The notes under the pieces are model-generated. The model had not been told where the DNA came from and searched no databases. It was given only the letters and a program-made list of their open reading frames with translations. A program made the translations under genes and the position numbers. A DNA stretch of 64,000 nucleotides. It comes from Rhizocola hellebori (GTDB taxonomy: Bacteria; Actinomycetota; Actinomycetes; Mycobacteriales; Micromonosporaceae). The DNA is taken from NCBI RefSeq assembly GCF_016862955.1, contig NZ_BONY01000025.1, positions 1 to 64,000 of the forward strand, written 5' to 3'. The stretch's first letter is position 1, and each line of letters opens with the position of its first letter. Shown piece after piece: positions 18,969 through 25,999 of the stretch.

Positions 18969-20174
18969 CTAAGTCCGTGCCGTACTTTCGTCCACAGACG
19001 ATCGACTGGCCAGACACTCCTCGATGACATCCGCGGCTCGGCGCACTCCACCCGCGGCTGCCACCTCCTCTTGCATGGCCCTGATACGCGAACGCATCGG
19101 GGCGTCGGCGCAGACGTAGTCGACCGCCGAGCGCAGCGCCGCGACGTCCGACAGCACCACGCCCAGCCCCAGCTCAGCGAGGCGCGCCGCATTCGTTTCC
19201 TGTTCTCGGGTACCGGGAAATGCCACATGGGGCACACCCGCCTGGACCGCCTCCATCACCCCGCCCATGCCGCCGTGCGAGACCAGAACCTTGGCCTGCC
19301 GAAGGATGTCGACCTGCGGCGCGGTGGCGAGGACCTCGAAATTCGCCGGGGCCGGGCCCAGCCCGGCCGGGTCGAAGCGCTTTCCCACCACGAGCACCAC
19401 GTGCCAGCGGCCGTCGGCGAAGGCGTCGAAGCAGCCGCGGTAGAAGTCGGGTAGCAGGTTGCCCTGCGTCCCCATCGTGATCAGGACAACGTCGGAGCCA
19501 TCCGCCGGTGGCGCCCACCGCTGATGATCAGACCGCTGGCCCACACACGGCCCGACAAAACAGTAGGAGTCGTCGAAAAGCTCGCCGTGACACTGGAAGG
19601 CTCGCGGGTAGAACGACACGTGGCGGCGCACCTGCGGGGCCAGGAAGCTGGCCGGGTCGATCTGCAGGCCCTCGCCGGCCAGGAACAGGTCGAGGTAGGC
19701 GAGATATCCGGCCATCGTTGGATGGGCCAGGTCCTCTTGGCGAACCCATGACCACTGTGGTCCGGAGACCATCATCGGCCACAGCTGCACCGCGGGCAGG
19801 TCGTGTTTGCGCGCGAAGACCGAGCCGGCGAAGGCCATCCGGTCGAAGACGACCAGGTCCGGGCGGTCAGCGGCGAAGGCCGACTCCAGCTGGGGCAGGG
19901 TCCGTTCGGCTTCGATCAGGAAACTGAGCAGCGTGCCCGCGATGTACTCCTCGCCCGCGGGCGCCGCGTAGGTGGGATCGGCATCGCCGGGCCGCGTGGA
20001 TCCGTAAGGGATCAGCCGTGCGCCGGTTTTTTCGATGAGCGTCTGTCTGTCCTTCACCGCGGCGTAACTCACGCGGTGCCCGCGCCGGACCAGCTCGGAG
20101 ACCACCGGAAGTGTCGGGTAGATGTGGCCCAGGGCGGGAATGTTGAAGAAGGCGATGTGCTTTTGCCCGGTCAT
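18969..20174 (-). CDS. UGT/MGT-type glycosyltransferase (GT1)
   Basis: This is a 401-residue GT-B glycosyltransferase of the macrolide-glycosyltransferase type. The N-terminus has the acceptor-side opening FFNIPALGHIYPTLPV. The C-terminal donor motif reads SHGGMGGVMEAVQAGVPHV followed by REQETNAARL, typical of enzymes that use UDP- or dTDP-sugars on small lipophilic molecules. Its ATG overlaps the stop of the condensation-domain gene by four bases. Within this operon it probably glycosylates the NRPS product, for tailoring or self-protection. No sugar biosynthesis genes are nearby, so a common pool sugar is likely. Acceptor and sugar are not known. Confidence 0.9.
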   Translation of the reverse strand: MTGQKHIAFFNIPALGHIYPTLPVVSELVRRGHRVSYAAVKDRQTLIEKTGARLIPYGSTRPGDADPTYAAPAGEEYIAGTLLSFLIEAERTLPQLESAFAADRPDLVVFDRMAFAGSVFARKHDLPAVQLWPMMVSGPQWSWVRQEDLAHPTMAGYLAYLDLFLAGEGLQIDPASFLAPQVRRHVSFYPRAFQCHGELFDDSYCFVGPCVGQRSDHQRWAPPADGSDVVLITMGTQGNLLPDFYRGCFDAFADGRWHVVLVVGKRFDPAGLGPAPANFEVLATAPQVDILRQAKVLVSHGGMGGVMEAVQAGVPHVAFPGTREQETNAARLAELGLGVVLSDVAALRSAVDYVCADAPMRSRIRAMQEEVAAAGGVRRAADVIEECLASRSSVDESTART

Positions 20175-21379
20175 AGCGCACCTTCCGGGTCGGCAGCCGC
20201 TGCCCGAAGCACGTCGATGTACCCGCGGGCCAGATCGGCGATGGTGTCCGGTTTGAACAGACACGAGTCGTAGCGAAACGCGGCAACGATGCCGGCTTCG
20301 TTGCGCCAGAGATCAAGCACCAGGTCGTGCAGCGCCTGGGGGTGGCCGGCGCTAAACGGCTCTACGGCAAGGCCGGGCAGATCGTCCCGCGGCGTCGCCT
20401 CGGTGTGCAAACAGAAGATGGATTGAAATACCTGCGTTTGGTTCGGGGCATCGGCGAGCTTCAGAGTAGCCACGATCTGGCCAAAGGGCACCGCTTGCCG
20501 GCTCAATGCCTCGATGAAGGTCGACCGCGTCTGCCTCATCTGGGCGGCGAAGCTGAGCTGGTCGGCGCGCAGGCGCAGGGCAAGCATGTTGGCGAAAAGA
20601 CCAACCGCCTGTTCGGCTTCCACGCTGTCCCGGCCGTCAGCGGGAACCCCGATGCAGAAGTCGCGCTGCCCGCTGCGCTGGGCCAGGGTGAGCTGGAAAG
20701 CGGTCAGCAGCACCATGAAGGGCGTGCTGTGGCTGCGCCGCGCCAGCTCTTCGATGTCGCGGGCGAGCTGGAGGTCGAGGAATTCGTCGTGGTTCACGGC
20801 GCGGGTGCCCTTGTGCTCCGGGCGCGGCATGTCCGTGGGCAGCCAGAGCACGGGCGCCCCGGTCAGCTGCTCGACCCACCAATCGAGATCCTGCGGGTCC
20901 TCGTCCCAGGTCACCGGCTGCACGGGCGGCAAGGACTCGCCGCTGTACAGCGCCGCGACCTCGTTCTCGATGATGGTGGCCGACCCGCCGTCGGCGAGCA
21001 GATGGTGCACGGTGAAACACCAGACGTGGTCGTCGGGTGCCAGCCGCAGCAGCCTGCTGCGCACCAGCGGCCCGGCGAACAGGTCGAGCAAAGCCGTGCT
21101 CTGTTCCTCCACCACCGATTGTGGGTCGTCGGTCTCCACCAGCTCGGTAGCGAAACTTCCGGGCGGGCCAACGATCTGTACCGGCTGGTCGCCGTGAACG
21201 GCAAAAACTGTCCGCAGGCTATCGTGCCGGTCGACCACCTGCGCCACCGCGCTCGTGAACCGCGCCACGTCAAGCGGTCCGCGAAAACGCCGTGCGGTCA
21301 CCACTATCGGCGACGACGTCCCCGAATACGAGGTGCACAGGTGCCACATGCGCCGCTGCAGGGCGGAGAGCGGTTTCAT
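20171..21379 (-). CDS. Stand-alone condensation-domain protein
   Basis: This is a 402-residue free-standing NRPS condensation domain. The active-site motif is intact (HHLLADG), and other C-domain cores are visible, such as the opening PLSALQRRMWHL and the bridge region FMVLLTAFQLTLAQRSGQRDF with VGLFANMLALRL. There is no carrier or adenylation domain. Such proteins form amide or ester bonds between carrier-bound and free substrates, release products, or recruit oxidases in trans. It overlaps the P450 stop and the glycosyltransferase start by four bases each, so all three are translationally coupled. With no thioesterase in the cluster, I suggest it could catalyse release onto an amine or alcohol; this is unproven. 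Confidence 0.88.
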   Translation of the reverse strand: MKPLSALQRRMWHLCTSYSGTSSPIVVTARRFRGPLDVARFTSAVAQVVDRHDSLRTVFAVHGDQPVQIVGPPGSFATELVETDDPQSVVEEQSTALLDLFAGPLVRSRLLRLAPDDHVWCFTVHHLLADGGSATIIENEVAALYSGESLPPVQPVTWDEDPQDLDWWVEQLTGAPVLWLPTDMPRPEHKGTRAVNHDEFLDLQLARDIEELARRSHSTPFMVLLTAFQLTLAQRSGQRDFCIGVPADGRDSVEAEQAVGLFANMLALRLRADQLSFAAQMRQTRSTFIEALSRQAVPFGQIVATLKLADAPNQTQVFQSIFCLHTEATPRDDLPGLAVEPFSAGHPQALHDLVLDLWRNEAGIVAAFRYDSCLFKPDTIADLARGYIDVLRAAAADPEGAL

Positions 21380-22533
21380 CGCACCGTGACGAGGAGCTGG
21401 TCGTGTCCGCGCAGGATCAGGGGTTTGGCCTCGGGCGGCCGTTGCGCGAGCGCGAGCCCGGGGAACCTTTCGAACAACGCGGGGAAGGCGATCTCGGCTT
21501 CCAGCTTGCTCAGCGCGGCGCCCAGACAGTAGTGCGGCCCGAGGCTGAAGCTGAGCGAGACATTGTCCGGCCGGGCCGGATCGAACCGGTCGGGGTCTGG
21601 AAACCGCTTGGGATCGCGGTTGGCCGCCCCGAGCATGACCAGGATCGCCTGGCCGGCCTGGACCGGCACCCCATCCACCGCGCAGTCCTCGATGGCGTAG
21701 CGCAGCACGATCTGCACCGGTGGCTCGTACCGCAGGATCTCGTCGGTAATGGTCTTCCCACGCAGCGACGGGTCGTCGAGCAGCAGCATCAGCCCGTTGC
21801 CGAGCAGATGGGTGGTGGTGACGAAACCGGCGTTGAAGGTCGTGATCAGGTTCGGGATGAGCTCGGCATCGTCCACATCGGACAAAATGCTGATCAGATC
21901 GTCGCGCGGTTCGGCCCGGCGCGCCGCCACCAGCGCGGTGAAGTATTCGGTCAGCTCGTCGGCGGCGGTGTTGGCGCGCACCATGTTTCGCCAGGTCGCC
22001 CCGTCCAGCTCGAGGATCGCGCCGATCGCGAGCACCCGCGGCCGGAACCAGCCCAGATCCTCCTGCGGCACTCCGAGCACCTCCGCCATCACGCTGCTGG
22101 GCAGGAGGAAGGCGAACTCGCCCATGAAGTCGATCGGTTCGGGCAGGGTGGCCAGCCGCTCAAGGGTGACCTTGGTCAGCTCCGCCACGCTCGGCTCCAG
22201 GATGGCCATCCGCCGCGGCGTGAAATAGCGGCCGATCCGCTGACGCATCCGATCGTGTACGGGTCCGTCGCTGAAGAACATGGAGTCACGCAGCACGACC
22301 AGGGCCCGATGCCGGCGCCATCCACTGTGGTTGGCCTCCATGTATTCCCCGCCGAGCTGCCGGAAGCGCGGGTCACGCAGCACCCGACTCACCGCCTCAT
22401 AGCCGTAGACCGCCGCGGCGTAGCCGTCCTTGGTGGCGTCGAGCGCCACCGCCTGCCCGCTGGAATGCAGGTGGGCGTAGATGGAGAAGGGATCGGCGCG
22501 CCCCTGGTCCGACAGCAGCATCTTGAGATCCAC
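21376..22533 (-). CDS. Cytochrome P450
   Basis: This is a soluble bacterial class P450 of 385 residues. The heme-binding loop is FSLGPHYCLG with the axial Cys336. The K-helix ExxR is in DEILRYEPP. The I-helix region reads AGFVTTTHLL, keeping the usual Ala-Gly and Thr but with Phe-Val in place of the common acidic pair, so proton delivery may differ. It starts with GTG one base after the upstream gene ends and overlaps the condensation-domain gene by four bases. It is likely to hydroxylate or otherwise oxidise the precursor or the NRPS-bound intermediate. Ferredoxin partners are not encoded here. Confidence 0.93.
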   Translation of the reverse strand: MDLKMLLSDQGRADPFSIYAHLHSSGQAVALDATKDGYAAAVYGYEAVSRVLRDPRFRQLGGEYMEANHSGWRRHRALVVLRDSMFFSDGPVHDRMRQRIGRYFTPRRMAILEPSVAELTKVTLERLATLPEPIDFMGEFAFLLPSSVMAEVLGVPQEDLGWFRPRVLAIGAILELDGATWRNMVRANTAADELTEYFTALVAARRAEPRDDLISILSDVDDAELIPNLITTFNAGFVTTTHLLGNGLMLLLDDPSLRGKTITDEILRYEPPVQIVLRYAIEDCAVDGVPVQAGQAILVMLGAANRDPKRFPDPDRFDPARPDNVSLSFSLGPHYCLGAALSKLEAEIAFPALFERFPGLALAQRPPEAKPLILRGHDQLLVTVR

Positions 22534-22534
22534 G

Positions 22535-23551
22535 TCAGGCGCTCTTTCCGATAGACGACCCGAGCTTGATCGCTTGATGGACCACCGGGTTCAACAGCTC
22601 GGGCAGCTTCTCCAAGCTCGGGAACGGCACGAATCGGCGCAGCGACCCGGGCGCCAGGGTGCGCAGCGCCTCCTCCGGCGGCGGGGTGCCGGCCACCACG
22701 CCGTAGATCATCGCTGTCAGCCAGAACTGCAGCAGCAACGGCTCGGCCACCACTTCCCTTATCGCGTAACCGGGATCGACCTCGGCCATCGCCTCGACAA
22801 AGAGGTCGAGCTGTTGTTTGACCGGGACACCCAGGTGCTCGGTGAGATAGTCGTGGGTCTTGATGTTACGACCGTCGATGCGGCAGATCGAGTAGGACTC
22901 GAAAATGGGCAGGACGGGAACCACCGGCAGCTCGGCCACGGTGGCGTCCAGGTCGCCGGGGGGCGATGCCCACCACGCGGCGGGCCGAGGCCCCTGGATG
23001 ATGTCGTTGCCCATCAGGCTGGCGATCGGCACGTGCTGGGCGAGGTTGGGCACGCTGGCATAGGCCGGGATGCCGAACTCCTTGACAAAGCGCAGCAGCA
23101 GCACATCGTCGGCCTCATCTCCCGGATACTCGGCCACCCGGCGCCCGATCGCGGTCGGCATCAGGTGAACCGATGTGGGCACATAGGGGTCGATCACCTC
23201 GACCCAGCTGCCACCCACGACCGCGGCCAGCCGCAGCGCATGCGCCGTGCGAGAGCCCCACTCGGTGAAGAAGCTGAGGACCGCGTCGGGCATCGCCCTG
23301 GCCGCGCTCATGACGTGCCTGGCGATGTCCTGCCCGAGTATCATGTCGTCTTGCACTACAAGCAGATGCGTAGCATCGGCGGGGGCGTTGGCCCACGCCA
23401 GCCGCGCGCCACGCAGGGCGCTCGGCGTCGCCTCCGGCTCCGGATCGAACACGATGACCGGGTCGAGTTCCGGATGCCGCTCGCGCAGAGCCTGCGCAGA
23501 CGAGAGCCGACGCGGATGCGTCATAACGACCGTATGCAGGACAACATCCAT
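22535..23551 (-). CDS. Putative GT-A-type glycosyltransferase, first gene of NRPS operon
   Basis: This is a 338-residue soluble protein that I do not recognise firmly. The N-terminal third looks like a GT-A nucleotide-sugar fold: a first strand HTVVMTHPRR, then HLLVVQDDMIL, where the acidic pair stands in the place of a DxD metal site, then acidic DEADDVLLLRFV. The last 150 residues are helical and may be a separate domain. No signal peptide or membrane segment is seen. It is the first gene of the coupled operon and ends one base before the P450. If it is a glycosyltransferase, the pathway has two. A different nucleotidyl or sugar-binding role is possible. Confidence 0.55.
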   Translation of the reverse strand: MDVVLHTVVMTHPRRLSSAQALRERHPELDPVIVFDPEPEATPSALRGARLAWANAPADATHLLVVQDDMILGQDIARHVMSAARAMPDAVLSFFTEWGSRTAHALRLAAVVGGSWVEVIDPYVPTSVHLMPTAIGRRVAEYPGDEADDVLLLRFVKEFGIPAYASVPNLAQHVPIASLMGNDIIQGPRPAAWWASPPGDLDATVAELPVVPVLPIFESYSICRIDGRNIKTHDYLTEHLGVPVKQQLDLFVEAMAEVDPGYAIREVVAEPLLLQFWLTAMIYGVVAGTPPPEEALRTLAPGSLRRFVPFPSLEKLPELLNPVVHQAIKLGSSIGKSA

Positions 23552-23603
23552 TCATAAACCCTAACTTTTGGATCAATGGATAAGGCATCCACCGATCGGA
23601 CTG

Positions 23604-23622
23604 CAGTTAAGAGTCCTAACTG
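23604..23622. promoter_or_regulatory. Inverted repeat upstream of NRPS operon, candidate operator
   Basis: CAGTTA and TAACTG are perfect 6-base arms around a 7-base spacer, 53 bases upstream of the first NRPS-operon start. The right arm overlaps one of two CCTAACTKTTG direct elements; the other lies close to the start codon. This suggests a regulator binding the pair, but no regulator gene is present in the cluster. Confidence 0.35.
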
Positions 23623-23828
23623 TTGCGTGGAAGGCGTCAACCGCTGCCGCCGTAGCAGGTCGAGCGTGCGCTGACTGGCGCTGATCCGGCTGCTGCCCCA
23701 AGCCGGCTCCTGGGCTGCTGACCGGCGCCGGTGGCGGCCAACCTTGCCCTCGGCGCACTGCCCATCGTCTCCCCTGGCGTGGATGAGCCTACTGCCTTAT
23801 CGGGCGCAGTCGATAGCGGCGAAATTGA

Positions 23829-23838
23829 TATACGTATA
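23829..23838. promoter_or_regulatory. TATACGTATA palindrome, candidate operator
   Basis: This is a perfect 10-base AT-rich palindrome in GC-rich surroundings, about 135 bases before the hydrolase start. It could be a repressor site or part of a promoter. Nothing else in the window repeats it. Confidence 0.3.
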
Positions 23839-23972
23839 CGGCATTCACGCCGGTTCGGTGAGCGGGGCAGCGGGGCTGGGCCGCGGCGGCTAGGCTGGAT
23901 GGGCGAGGCCAGCTGCCCGCATCCCCCTCGATCCTGCCGTGGCTTTCCGTGCCCGGAGTTAGGTGACGATCA

Positions 23973-24653
23973 GTGGAATTCTATGACGTATTTGGCGTGC
24001 GCCTCGCGGCGAACGTCACCGGTGCCGACGGCGCGATGCCCCTGCTCCTGCTTCACTCCTGCCCGCGTGACAAGTCCACCTGGGACGAGGTCGCGCCCGC
24101 CTTCGCCGCGACCCACCGCGTCTACGCGGTCGACTGCCGCGGCTTCGGTGACAGCGACCGGCCGGGTTCCTATGCGCTGGAAGCCATGCGCGACGACCTG
24201 CTCGGCCTGCTGGACCAGATCGGCGCCGACCGCGTCGACATCATCGGCCACTCGATGGGCGCCATGGTCGCCTGGCTCATCGCCCAGAAGGAGCCATCGC
24301 GCGTCGCCCACCTGGTCATCGAGGACACGCCGCCGAGCCGGCCCGGCCTGCCGCCGATCGCCATCGGTGCCCCGCCGCAGGACGACCCCGGTTACGACTG
24401 GGAGGCTTTCGTCCAGGTCGTCGATCAGATCAACTCTCCGGACCCGGCCGTGTTCGACCGCCTCGACCGGGTCACCGCACCCACTCTCCTGCTCGCCGGC
24501 GGCCCGTCCAGCCCTGCGCCGCAGCACTTCTATCCCGATGCGCTCGCTATGCTGCCCAGCGGCCGTCTCGTGGAGATCCCGGTCGGCCACCAGATCCATC
24601 GGCTCGCCCGCGACGAGTTTCTTGCTGAGGTGGTCCCGTTCCTAGCTTCGTGA
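23973..24653 (+). CDS. Alpha/beta hydrolase
   Basis: This is a 226-residue cytosolic alpha/beta-fold hydrolase. The nucleophile elbow is GHSMGAM with Ser94; the oxyanion-side motif LLLLHSCPRD lies near residue 28, and the catalytic His is His206 or His209 in VGHQIH. It is shorter than the usual 260-290 residues, with a reduced cap domain. The start is GTG after AGGTGA. It converges with the next hydrolase gene, overlapping by 12 bases. It could belong to the NRPS cluster as an external thioesterase, but it is divergently transcribed and separated by 421 bases. The substrate is unknown. Confidence 0.82.
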   Translation: MEFYDVFGVRLAANVTGADGAMPLLLLHSCPRDKSTWDEVAPAFAATHRVYAVDCRGFGDSDRPGSYALEAMRDDLLGLLDQIGADRVDIIGHSMGAMVAWLIAQKEPSRVAHLVIEDTPPSRPGLPPIAIGAPPQDDPGYDWEAFVQVVDQINSPDPAVFDRLDRVTAPTLLLAGGPSSPAPQHFYPDALAMLPSGRLVEIPVGHQIHRLARDEFLAEVVPFLAS

Positions 24654-25364
24654 GTTCATCTCCACGAAGTCGAGCAGCCGCTTCTCCAGATCGGCTTTGT
24701 GCTCGGTCTGGAAGAGGTTCACGCCGTGGGCGGTACCCGGAAAACTGTGAAACGACTTGGGTTCCGGCGCCCGATCGAAGACCTCGCGGGTCAGCTCCGG
24801 TGCGGTGACGCTGTCCCGGTCGGAGGTCAGCACGAGCTTGGGCATCGTCATCGACGCCAGCTCCTGCTCGGTGACGCGGAAATCGTAGTCGCTGAGATCG
24901 AGGCGGCCGGCCATGAGCACAGCCGCCGCCACCCCGGCGCCACCGGCGACCTTCGCGGTGGCCATGGCGCCCAGGCTCGCTCCAATGAGGACGATCCTGG
25001 TGGCGCCGGTCTGCTTCAGATAGGCGATAGCGCCCTGAAGGTCGGTGACGCTCGCCTTGGCGTCGGCCGCGGTGAAAGCTCGCGCACCCGTGGAATAGCG
25101 GTAGCTGTAGGTCAACACGGTATAGCCGCGCGAGGCCAGAAGCGGGGCAAAGCCTTCCCACCCCGCGATGTTGTTGTCGCCCATGTTGGACAGCACCACC
25201 GCTGTCGTCCCCTGGCCGTAGATCCGGCCGTGGAGCGCCACCCCGTCCGCCGCCGCGAAGCCCGCATCACGGGCACCGGCCGACGGCTGCGGTGCTGGCA
25301 CCTTCTCCGCCGCGCAGGCTGTGATGCTCAGTGCCAGCGCGATGCTCACCAAGATAGTACGCAT
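24642..25364 (-). CDS. Alpha/beta hydrolase lipoprotein (dienelactone hydrolase-like)
   Basis: This is a 240-residue exported lipoprotein. The signal peptide ends in SITAC, giving a lipidated Cys near residue 17. The mature part is a small alpha/beta hydrolase with the nucleophile in IGASLGAM, an Asp in TSDRDSV and a His in PGTAHGVNLF. The ATG has no Shine-Dalgarno; a TTG three codons upstream is in frame. It diverges from a MarR gene across 58 bases containing an imperfect palindrome, so repression by that MarR protein is plausible. The substrate is unknown. Confidence 0.82.
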   Translation of the reverse strand: MRTILVSIALALSITACAAEKVPAPQPSAGARDAGFAAADGVALHGRIYGQGTTAVVLSNMGDNNIAGWEGFAPLLASRGYTVLTYSYRYSTGARAFTAADAKASVTDLQGAIAYLKQTGATRIVLIGASLGAMATAKVAGGAGVAAAVLMAGRLDLSDYDFRVTEQELASMTMPKLVLTSDRDSVTAPELTREVFDRAPEPKSFHSFPGTAHGVNLFQTEHKADLEKRLLDFVEMNSRS

Positions 25365-25373
25365 CCGTAACAA

Positions 25374-25393
25374 CTACTACGGGCCCGTACTAT
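25374..25393. promoter_or_regulatory. Imperfect 20-bp palindrome, likely MarR operator
   Basis: The sequence centres on ACGGGCCCGT and keeps symmetry at 16 of 20 positions. It lies between the divergent lipoprotein and MarR starts. Wider repeats surround it: ATAGTACG at 25354-25361 pairs with CGTACTAT at 25386-25393, and GTAACA at 25366-25371 with TGTTAC at 25405-25410. MarR proteins usually bind such sites and repress themselves and the divergent neighbour. Confidence 0.5.
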
Positions 25394-25422
25394 CTGTCGA
25401 GGCCTGTTACTAGGCTGCAACC

Positions 25423-25917
25423 ATGCGCGCGACGAGCACCAAGACCCGCCCCGAGACGCAGTGGCAACCGCAGCCGGGCCAGCACCTGTCGATCCTGTTC
25501 GACGTCTTCGAGCTCGGCCAGCGGGTGCGCACCCTGCTCGCCACCGCGCTGCACGACTCCGGCCTGCGCCCAGACGAATACGCCGCGTACAGCGTCATCT
25601 TCGAAGCCGAACAGATCACCATGACCGAAATGGCCCGCACCCTCGGCATGCCCGTGACCACCGCGGCCGACTACGTCCGGGCCATGCTGGCGCGCGATCA
25701 CGTGCGCAAAGCGCCCAATCCCGGCGACGCCCGCTCCTACCTGCTGGCCCTCACCCCCGCCGGCAAACGCGCCCACCGCCGTGCCAGCGCCGCCTTCGAC
25801 CGCGCCTACCAGGCCTTCATCCGCGAGCTACCACCCCAACGCGAAGCCGCCGCCCGAGAGCTCCTCCACCACCTCGCCACCTGCGCAACCCGAGCCACAG
25901 CAACGCTGGAGCTCTAA
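25423..25917 (+). CDS. MarR-family transcriptional regulator
   Basis: This is a 164-residue protein with a winged helix-turn-helix of MarR type. The recognition region is ITMTEMARTLGMPVTTAADYVRAML, followed by the wing with the Asp-Ala-Arg motif in NPGDARSYLLALTPAGKRAH. N- and C-terminal helices (residues 20-45 and 120-160) should form the dimer interface. The ATG lacks a clear ribosome-binding site. It diverges from the lipoprotein hydrolase, and palindromes fill the gap, so it probably controls that gene and itself in response to a small, perhaps phenolic or ester, ligand. Confidence 0.88.
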   Translation: MRATSTKTRPETQWQPQPGQHLSILFDVFELGQRVRTLLATALHDSGLRPDEYAAYSVIFEAEQITMTEMARTLGMPVTTAADYVRAMLARDHVRKAPNPGDARSYLLALTPAGKRAHRRASAAFDRAYQAFIRELPPQREAAARELLHHLATCATRATATLEL

Positions 25918-25933
25918 AAGCGATGGTTAATTA

Positions 25934-25961
25934 TTTACGGCATGATGTTGGAGTGCGTAAA
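25934..25961. promoter_or_regulatory. Inverted repeat TTTACG-N16-CGTAAA upstream of amidase
   Basis: These are perfect 6-base arms in an AT-rich stretch between the MarR and amidase genes. TTGACA at 25965-25970 follows directly, but no good -10 box lies 16-18 bases after it. The repeat could be an operator or a weak stem after the MarR gene. Confidence 0.3.
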
Positions 25962-25999
25962 CCATTGACATAGATGGCGGTTCGTTGCAGGGTAGGCCA

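Larger units (their letters stand above)
23552..23972. other. Divergent intergenic region upstream of NRPS operon
   Basis: These 421 bases separate the NRPS operon from an alpha/beta hydrolase gene. I see no credible coding region. It holds an inverted repeat CAGTTA-N7-TAACTG at 23604-23622, two similar direct elements CCTAACTKTTG at 23560-23570 and 23615-23625, and a perfect palindrome TATACGTATA at 23829-23838. Local AT content is higher than in the flanking genes. Promoters for both directions must lie here, but I cannot place -35 and -10 boxes with confidence. Confidence 0.6.
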
